From: Thermothelomyces thermophilus ATCC 42464 | Lineage: Eukaryota > Ascomycota > Sordariomycetes > Sordariales > Chaetomiaceae | DNA length: 64,000 bases | Reading direction: 5' to 3' | Assembly: GCF_000226095.1 (NCBI RefSeq) | Contig: NC_016472.1 | Span: 5,704,001 to 5,768,000 of the forward strand | Shown here: piece by piece, positions 58,881-64,000 of the stretch | Numbering within the stretch: the stretch's first letter is position 1 | Layout: every line of letters begins with the position of its first letter | The notes under the pieces: generated by a model | Told to the model about the DNA's origin: nothing | The model's database searches: none | Seen by the model: the letters and a program-made list of their open reading frames with translations, nothing else | Program-made: the position numbers and the translations under genes

Positions 58881-59068
58881 CAAGGCCATCGACCAAAAGG
58901 GCTATACTCAGAAGATGGGCCAGATAATTAACAGGTGAATTTTTCACTATGTACCTCAGTGAAGGGGAGGAGAGCCCCCACCCATCCTAACCCCCGCCGC
59001 AAAACCAGGAATAATAAGATGCCAGGTATAATGCAATAACAACAAACATGACGGTCAAGTCGGGTCTT

Positions 59069-60217
59069 CTACCAGACCATACCGTGAGACCGCGTGCCGG
59101 CGCTAGGATCCCCCTTCTTCTTCCGCTTCCGAACGTAGTTCCCGCGGAACAGGTCTTTCAGGCCCATGATGCCCATGCCGCACAGGGCGGCGATGAGTAT
59201 GACGGCGATGCTGACCATGACGACGACGGGGAACCAGAGCGAGGCGTCCATGAACCTGGGCCACGCCCCGCCCAGCGGCTGGTTACTCTCGTGCTTGATC
59301 TCGATGACGGCGAGGCTGACCTGCATCGAGTTGAGCACGACCGAGCAGACGGCGAAGACGGTGATGATGGGCGCGAGGGTGTGCTCGAGGAAGGAGCCCC
59401 ACTGCGGGTAGATGTGGAAGTAGGCCAGGTTGAACTTGAACAGCACGGCGGCGCGGTTGATGCGCGTGAGCCGGAGCTCCCCGTAGTGATATCGCCGGTT
59501 CACGTGAGCATCGCCGACCTGGGAGAAGGGCTCGATGAAGTCGCACCATTCTTCATAGGTCGGCATGGTGCCGTCGCCCTTGGGTGGGATCAGGCGCAGG
59601 TTGCAAGCCAGTTCAAAGTCCAGGTTGTACTGTATGAGCATGTAGTAGCTGCGCATGAAGCCGAGGCAGGCGCCGTAGAGCTTCTTGTCGGCATTCTCCA
59701 GATAGTCCCAAAACGCTTGCGAGTAGAAGTAGGCCGGGATCGGTTTGATGAAGATGAGCTCGTAGTACCAGACCAAGTGCAGCCCAGGGCTTTCGGTTAC
59801 CCTGATCTCGCGAGCATGGGACTTCTGGTGGTGCAGTGGCATGATGTGGGTGTGTGATGGTGTCTGGACAAAGATGTATCGCATGTACGGGAGAAGCTCG
59901 TCGAGGCCGTCGGTATTGTGGCATTGTCTGAGGTACTTGAGAAGTTTGTCTTCGTTGGCGTCGGCATTGTGCGCCGGCTGGTTGAGGCGGATGCGCGGCT
60001 GGCCGGGCAGGTACTGCTTCCTGCCCTCCTTTGCCCTGAGCATCTTCCGCGTCTCTTTCTCCGCGATCTCGACCGAAACATATTCGAGGTCGTCATTGAA
60101 CTCTCTTTGCAGGCACTCAAATGGAGTAAGTGTAGGCGTCTGTTTCTTTCCAGGAGAGATCGTCGATGTTTGGGACGGCGGTCCCGCGTTCTGCTTCGTG
60201 CTGGCTGTAAGCGCCAT
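59069..60217 (-). CDS. Fungal two-TM membrane protein, DUF6601-like (382 aa, single exon)
   Basis: Single-exon ORF from the ATG at 60217. A polar N-terminus (1-65) is followed by a conserved-looking core: QYLPGQPRIRLN, then GLDELLPYMRYIFVQTPSH, then HREI-type residues, GLHLVWYYE and KPIPAYFYS, and later YHYGELRLTRINRAAVLFK and FHIYPQWGSFLEHTLAP. Two hydrophobic segments follow at about 280-304 and 327-350. Then a basic tail RKRKKK at 363-368 is probably cytosolic. I recognise this as the Pezizomycotina family carrying DUF6601, whose function is unknown. The name is from memory. The gene is convergent with the asparagine synthetase gene, 355 bp between stops. Confidence 0.85.
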   Translation of the reverse strand: MALTASTKQNAGPPSQTSTISPGKKQTPTLTPFECLQREFNDDLEYVSVEIAEKETRKMLRAKEGRKQYLPGQPRIRLNQPAHNADANEDKLLKYLRQCHNTDGLDELLPYMRYIFVQTPSHTHIMPLHHQKSHAREIRVTESPGLHLVWYYELIFIKPIPAYFYSQAFWDYLENADKKLYGACLGFMRSYYMLIQYNLDFELACNLRLIPPKGDGTMPTYEEWCDFIEPFSQVGDAHVNRRYHYGELRLTRINRAAVLFKFNLAYFHIYPQWGSFLEHTLAPIITVFAVCSVVLNSMQVSLAVIEIKHESNQPLGGAWPRFMDASLWFPVVVMVSIAVILIAALCGMGIMGLKDLFRGNYVRKRKKKGDPSAGTRSHGMVW

Positions 60218-61057
60218 GGCTGGCGTCTGGCGCTTCGTACACTAAGAAGGGAGGGGTTGAGGGGTTTCGTGGTCGAAGCGGCACGGCGCGGGGGTGCAAC
60301 TGGTGTGTATATGCTGGTGCAACGGCGTGAAACCTGTCGTGGCCTTCGCGAGATCCCTCCGTCTTCGCTGTGAGTGAAGACGGAGATCATCAGGACGCCC
60401 AACCCGGGCGGCCGAGCCCTTCTTTTGAATCACCTGCATCCTGTTGGCAGCTAGAAGCGGCACGGGAACCGCGAGGCGTGATGAGACCCCTGTCTCGAGC
60501 TGCCTTGGCGTGAATCCCCATGTCAGCGGGCCACTCCCGGAGCGCAATCCTCCCCCGGGCGAATCGCCGTAGCCCCACACATCCGATACGCTAATAATAA
60601 GCGGTTGGATATGCGGACGCATTTCAAGCCACCTTCGGCTATGATTCCAATACGGTTGGTTGTACGGAGTAGGCCGGATCGCCTCACAGCACCCGGTCAA
60701 GCAAGTCGAGAATGAAGGCAACTTGCATGGGCTCCCGCTTTTTGATGAGAATCGAGGTTTGCCTAAGAGGCCGCCTGTGTAAGGTACGTAAGGTATCTGC
60801 ACACAGCCTCGGCGCTTCATGCACTGGAGGAGTAACACTTCGGAGTCTTTACAGGCCCCCCCACCCGCCACAGCGCCTCTCACGCGCCGGCTGCCCTGTA
60901 ACATGCGAACAACATGGATTAACCGCCGTACTTGAAAAGGAAAAAAAAAGGGTATCCGCGAATGGTAAGCAAACCTTCCCCTCGTGTGAGTTTTGTGAAG
61001 TACAGCATAACATATCTGGAATATGCATACGCAGGAACCCAACCGAGCCGGGGAGCT
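60218..61057. other. Intergenic region between two minus-strand genes
   Basis: This contains the promoter of the DUF6601-like gene and the 3' end of the next one. A 266-codon minus-strand open frame (61042-60242) crosses it, but it has no motif and biased composition, so I do not call it. Confidence 0.55.
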
Positions 61058-64000
61058 TCAGCCATCTCCGGTGAGGTCGATCACCAATGCAGCCTGCTGC
61101 TTCCCAGCCATGCCTGATGTCGCTTGCGTTACGGTCTCTATCTTGCCTTGGCTATGAGCTTGGGCCGATGGCAACGAGTTGAGGCGGCTAGAAGAAGCGG
61201 GGGCCCCGAACACACGCGATAATGAAGGAGAAGAGGCGGGCGGCAGCCGCGAGATCGAAGCCGGTGTGGGTGGCTGCGTTGCTCCGGATCCAACGTTGGC
61301 CCCAGAATGTCCGACCACCGGATTCGATGAAAACCAAGAGGCTGCAGGTTGCGACGGGGATTTGGCGGCGTGTGGCGACGAGCCGACGTTTGAGCCCGAT
61401 GGGGAACGCAACGTCTGGGCCTTCAAGATATAGGGTTCTTTTTCCTTCTCACTCATCAACAGCCACCGTCTCTCAGCGGTCCGAAATCTTGTCCTGGACG
61501 TTATACCGCCCCCCCGTCTGCGAAGGCTAGCGCCCAACTCTTCGCAGAAGAGGTTGAAAGGGCTCGTCAAATTAAGGTCGAGCGCCGGACCCGGATTGCG
61601 ACTAATGCCGCAGCTATTGTGTAAGTTGCGCATAATGCTTGTCGCATCCCTTGGTGCAGTCGCTGGGTTGGGTCGATTCAGCGAAGCATACGAGATGAGG
61701 GGGCTTTGGCCAGAAGGAGGGGGCTCAGATGGGTTCGACTGAGGACAGCTCTCGGCAGCTTGAGGCTGATATGTAAAGTTAGACGGAGCTCCCCTGGTGG
61801 TCGGACCGGGAGTCGATGACGTCGTGAGCTGGTCTGTCCCCTCACACAAATCGTCGAGACTCTCGATAGGAACTGGCGAAGCTTGTTGGGGCATTTGATG
61901 AGACTGATCAAAGTTCCGAATTCGGGGATAATCGTCGCCCAGAATTTCGCGCAGAGCTGGACCGTCCAACTTCCCGATATTTAGAGTCGCCTTCTCCATG
62001 TTTTCTGTCCAGCACTTCCGGATGTTGGGGTCAACCTCGTACAGTTTCCTGACGACAAGCATGCCGTCTTCGACCCGAAACTGACACCGATACTGATGCC
62101 ATGCGGAGTGAATCAGGGTCGCGTTGATGTGGCCCACAGCCTCATAGGAGAGCCAGCTGAAGCTGGCAACAGAGACGCTGCTCGAGAGGAAGCGGGTGAA
62201 TAGGTTGCAGATGGTGCATCGGCAATGGGTTCGCCTAAGCTTTGGAGTCCACTCAAACGGAAAGGGGCCGACACAACGTGCCAGATACGTTTCGAGGATC
62301 GCGGCGAAGAGGTGGCGGTACCGGGGTGCCGACAGCGGAGCCTTGCGTTCCTCGAGGATCCTGAGGAGGTGACCCAGGAACGGCAGCCAGAGAGAGGGAA
62401 ATTCTTGGCGCGGAATGAGTGCGACATCTGCAACGATCTTGCAAGCCAGGGATGCCACCACACTCTCCGCGCCGTTGGCCAGGAGCTGAGAGACAGTAAC
62501 GGCAAGCTGAAGGGCATCAATGGCGCCCGCCGCTCCAGGCTGACGAGTTAACCGACCAGGGCACGCACACGTGCCATCTTTGAATACATGCTGTCCCCTT
62601 TGAAAGAGTTTCGACACATCGAGAGAGTCGATGCAGAGCTGTGCCAGGCGTTCAAAAAGACCTTTCGGGATCGAGGAGATTTCGTGTTCCGGCCGGGGTC
62701 CGGAGCGGAGGCCGTCCAGGACGCCAAGCACAAATGATGTCCACGCCGAGTTTTTCTCGACGATTAGGGCAAGCCTCACTCGGAATTAATACTGGGCACT
62801 CGGGAGAACAACATAAAGGGATGGCAGTGCTAGAGATACTCACTTGGATTCCAGAAACTTGCTATCATGCTGCGTTACGTACATTAGATCCATCAGAAGG
62901 AGGCCAAGAGCGGAACAGGGCGGGCATGAACTCAGATCTTCCGGAAGGTCGACTATCAATTGTCGCGCGAGCTGTTTGCAATTAGGTTGCGGAATCTCTG
63001 TCGACACGAGTTGCCAGGCGATGTGAAGTCTGTCAAACAAGGTTGTCGAAGCTGTGGCAGCGATCAACAAGCTATGGGCCCATTAATTAGTCAAGTCCTC
63101 CTTGCGTCCATAGGCACAACACAGACCTTGGTTCTAGTTTAGGGAAGGGCAGCGATCCTGAGACCAATTGGTCGGCTATCCACGTGAAGAAACCCACGGG
63201 GGTACGGTTCCCGAGCCGGGAAGCAGCCTGTTCAAGGAAGCTCCAGTCTTCCGCCTGGACTAGTGCTGTGAGGAGGTTCTGGATGGTAAACCCGGGAAGT
63301 ACCGCGAGTCCCTTTGACCCATCCAGCTGCCAAATCCGAATGCAGAGATCCCTGAATATAGGAAGGAGTTGAATGCGGCTTTTTGGGTCCACCATTCGGG
63401 AAATGAAGTATTTGACCACGCCCTCCAGGCTTTGGTCTCGGGCGGAGCAGCTGGCGGGGTTCGCGAGGTTATCGATGTATTGCATCACAAAGTCCACCAG
63501 GCCGTCTCGAGGAATGATCAAGATTGCCTAAACAGTGCTAAATGAGTATCCGACATACGCCGAGCATCTGACACCTTACAAGAGCTCACCGTCTCACAAC
63601 CAGAGGCGGGGGTCTTCAGCAAAGAGGGCCCCGCCTGCAGCACGTTGTTGTCGTCCACAGGGATGTACGAGATTAGCTCATGCCCATTTTGAATGTCAAC
63701 AACGCTGCGGGCTAGGTAGTCCAAGGTCGGACTGCTGTCGTCCCTGTCCAGCAGGGCAAGGAAAAGTTCGAACTCCAGGTCGCCTGCGACTCGACTCAGG
63801 CTTGCGGTCACCGTAGCATCCCGTCTGACAAACACTTCTGGCGGAAAACGTTTATCGCAGTACTTGTGATCCAGCCGGTAATACAGATGGCTTGCGTGCC
63901 GTGATGCCTTGTCTTCTCCCGCCCATTGTCGCAGCACGTCGCGCAGTCCTTGCTCGGCGTCTTCACTGGCCGACTCGCATAGACTGTCCAATTCGAAGCA
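61058..64000 (-). CDS. 2OG-Fe(II) oxygenase-like fungal protein, C-terminal part, HMG-box-like end (5' truncated by window)
   Basis: Minus-strand exons are 64000-63590 (open to the window edge), 63527-63127, 63071-62844 and 62774-61058. They are joined by GT-AG introns of 62, 55 and 69 nt, with the frame kept at every junction (918 residues visible). The first exon has a stretch like HLYYRLDHKYCDKRF. The third to fourth exons carry leucine-rich helical sequence, then HCRCTICNLFTRFL and later VEDGMLVVRKLYE. In my memory these pieces resemble the C-terminal half of large fungal proteins annotated as 2OG-Fe(II) oxygenases. The catalytic domain would lie outside the window, so this is inference. 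After a Pro/Ser-rich linker comes SPFNLFCEELGASLRRR and ERRWLLMSEKEKEPYI, an HMG-box-like segment, then a Ser/Pro-rich tail. Confidence 0.7.

Noticed and set aside
57889-58947. 352-codon minus-strand ORF rich in S-L-S-L-S-P
   Set aside because: It is the shadow of the asparagine synthetase exon plus the polypurine repeat read backward.
59048-59857. 269-codon plus-strand ORF
   Set aside because: It is antisense to the DUF6601-like gene and is open only because of high GC at third positions.
60242-61042. 266-codon minus-strand ORF
   Set aside because: It lies in intergenic sequence, has no motif, and its composition does not look like the neighbouring genes.

Overview
This window comes from a filamentous ascomycete (Pezizomycotina, probably a Sordariomycete). 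The genes have short GT-AG introns of about 55-140 nt, and several products belong to fungus-restricted families. A 42.5 kb block is saturated with C:G to T:A transitions, and nearly every premature stop is TAG, TAA or TGA where CAG, CAA, CGA or TGG would be expected. That is the signature of repeat-induced point mutation (RIP).

Left gene island (1-7590): a 61-aa cysteine-rich small protein (1774-2021, +), a four-exon protein kinase (2586-3809, -), a 101-aa conserved-looking protein (4107-4475, -), an AT-rich RIP-scarred patch with a decayed ORF (4720-5640), and a pseudogene broken mainly by one TAG (5640-6568, +).

Nested retroelements (7591-50099): one Copia element on the - strand, with identical-length 211-bp LTRs and a 5-bp target duplication, encloses everything. 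A LINE (-, 13-bp target duplication, TAA-repeat tail) sits inside its integrase/RT linker. Inside the LINE sit two Gypsy chromoviruses: A (14629-22222, +, 447-bp LTRs) and B (23213-45821, +, 419-bp LTRs). Gypsy C (30634-45747, -) landed in B's 3' LTR, and Gypsy D (32613-40165, -) landed in C's integrase. Every boundary is fixed by a target-site duplication, so the order of insertion (Copia, LINE, A/B, C, D) can be read directly. All four Gypsy copies appear to be self-priming, because the site after the 5' LTR is complementary to 11 nt inside the LTR. All four also carry an antisense gene between pol and the 3' LTR that encodes a six-cysteine motif followed by a coiled coil.

Right gene island (50105-64000): a gene-poor 2.7 kb stretch, a 73-aa secreted six-cysteine knottin-like peptide (52836-53139, +), a five-exon glutamine-hydrolysing asparagine synthetase (56052-58713, +) with a long polypurine tract directly after its stop, a two-TM fungal DUF6601-type membrane protein (59069-60217, -), and the 3' part of a multi-exon gene (61058-64000, -). 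The last resembles the C-terminal half of large fungal 2OG-Fe(II) oxygenase-like proteins and ends in an HMG-box-like segment. Family names were assigned by eye without a database search.
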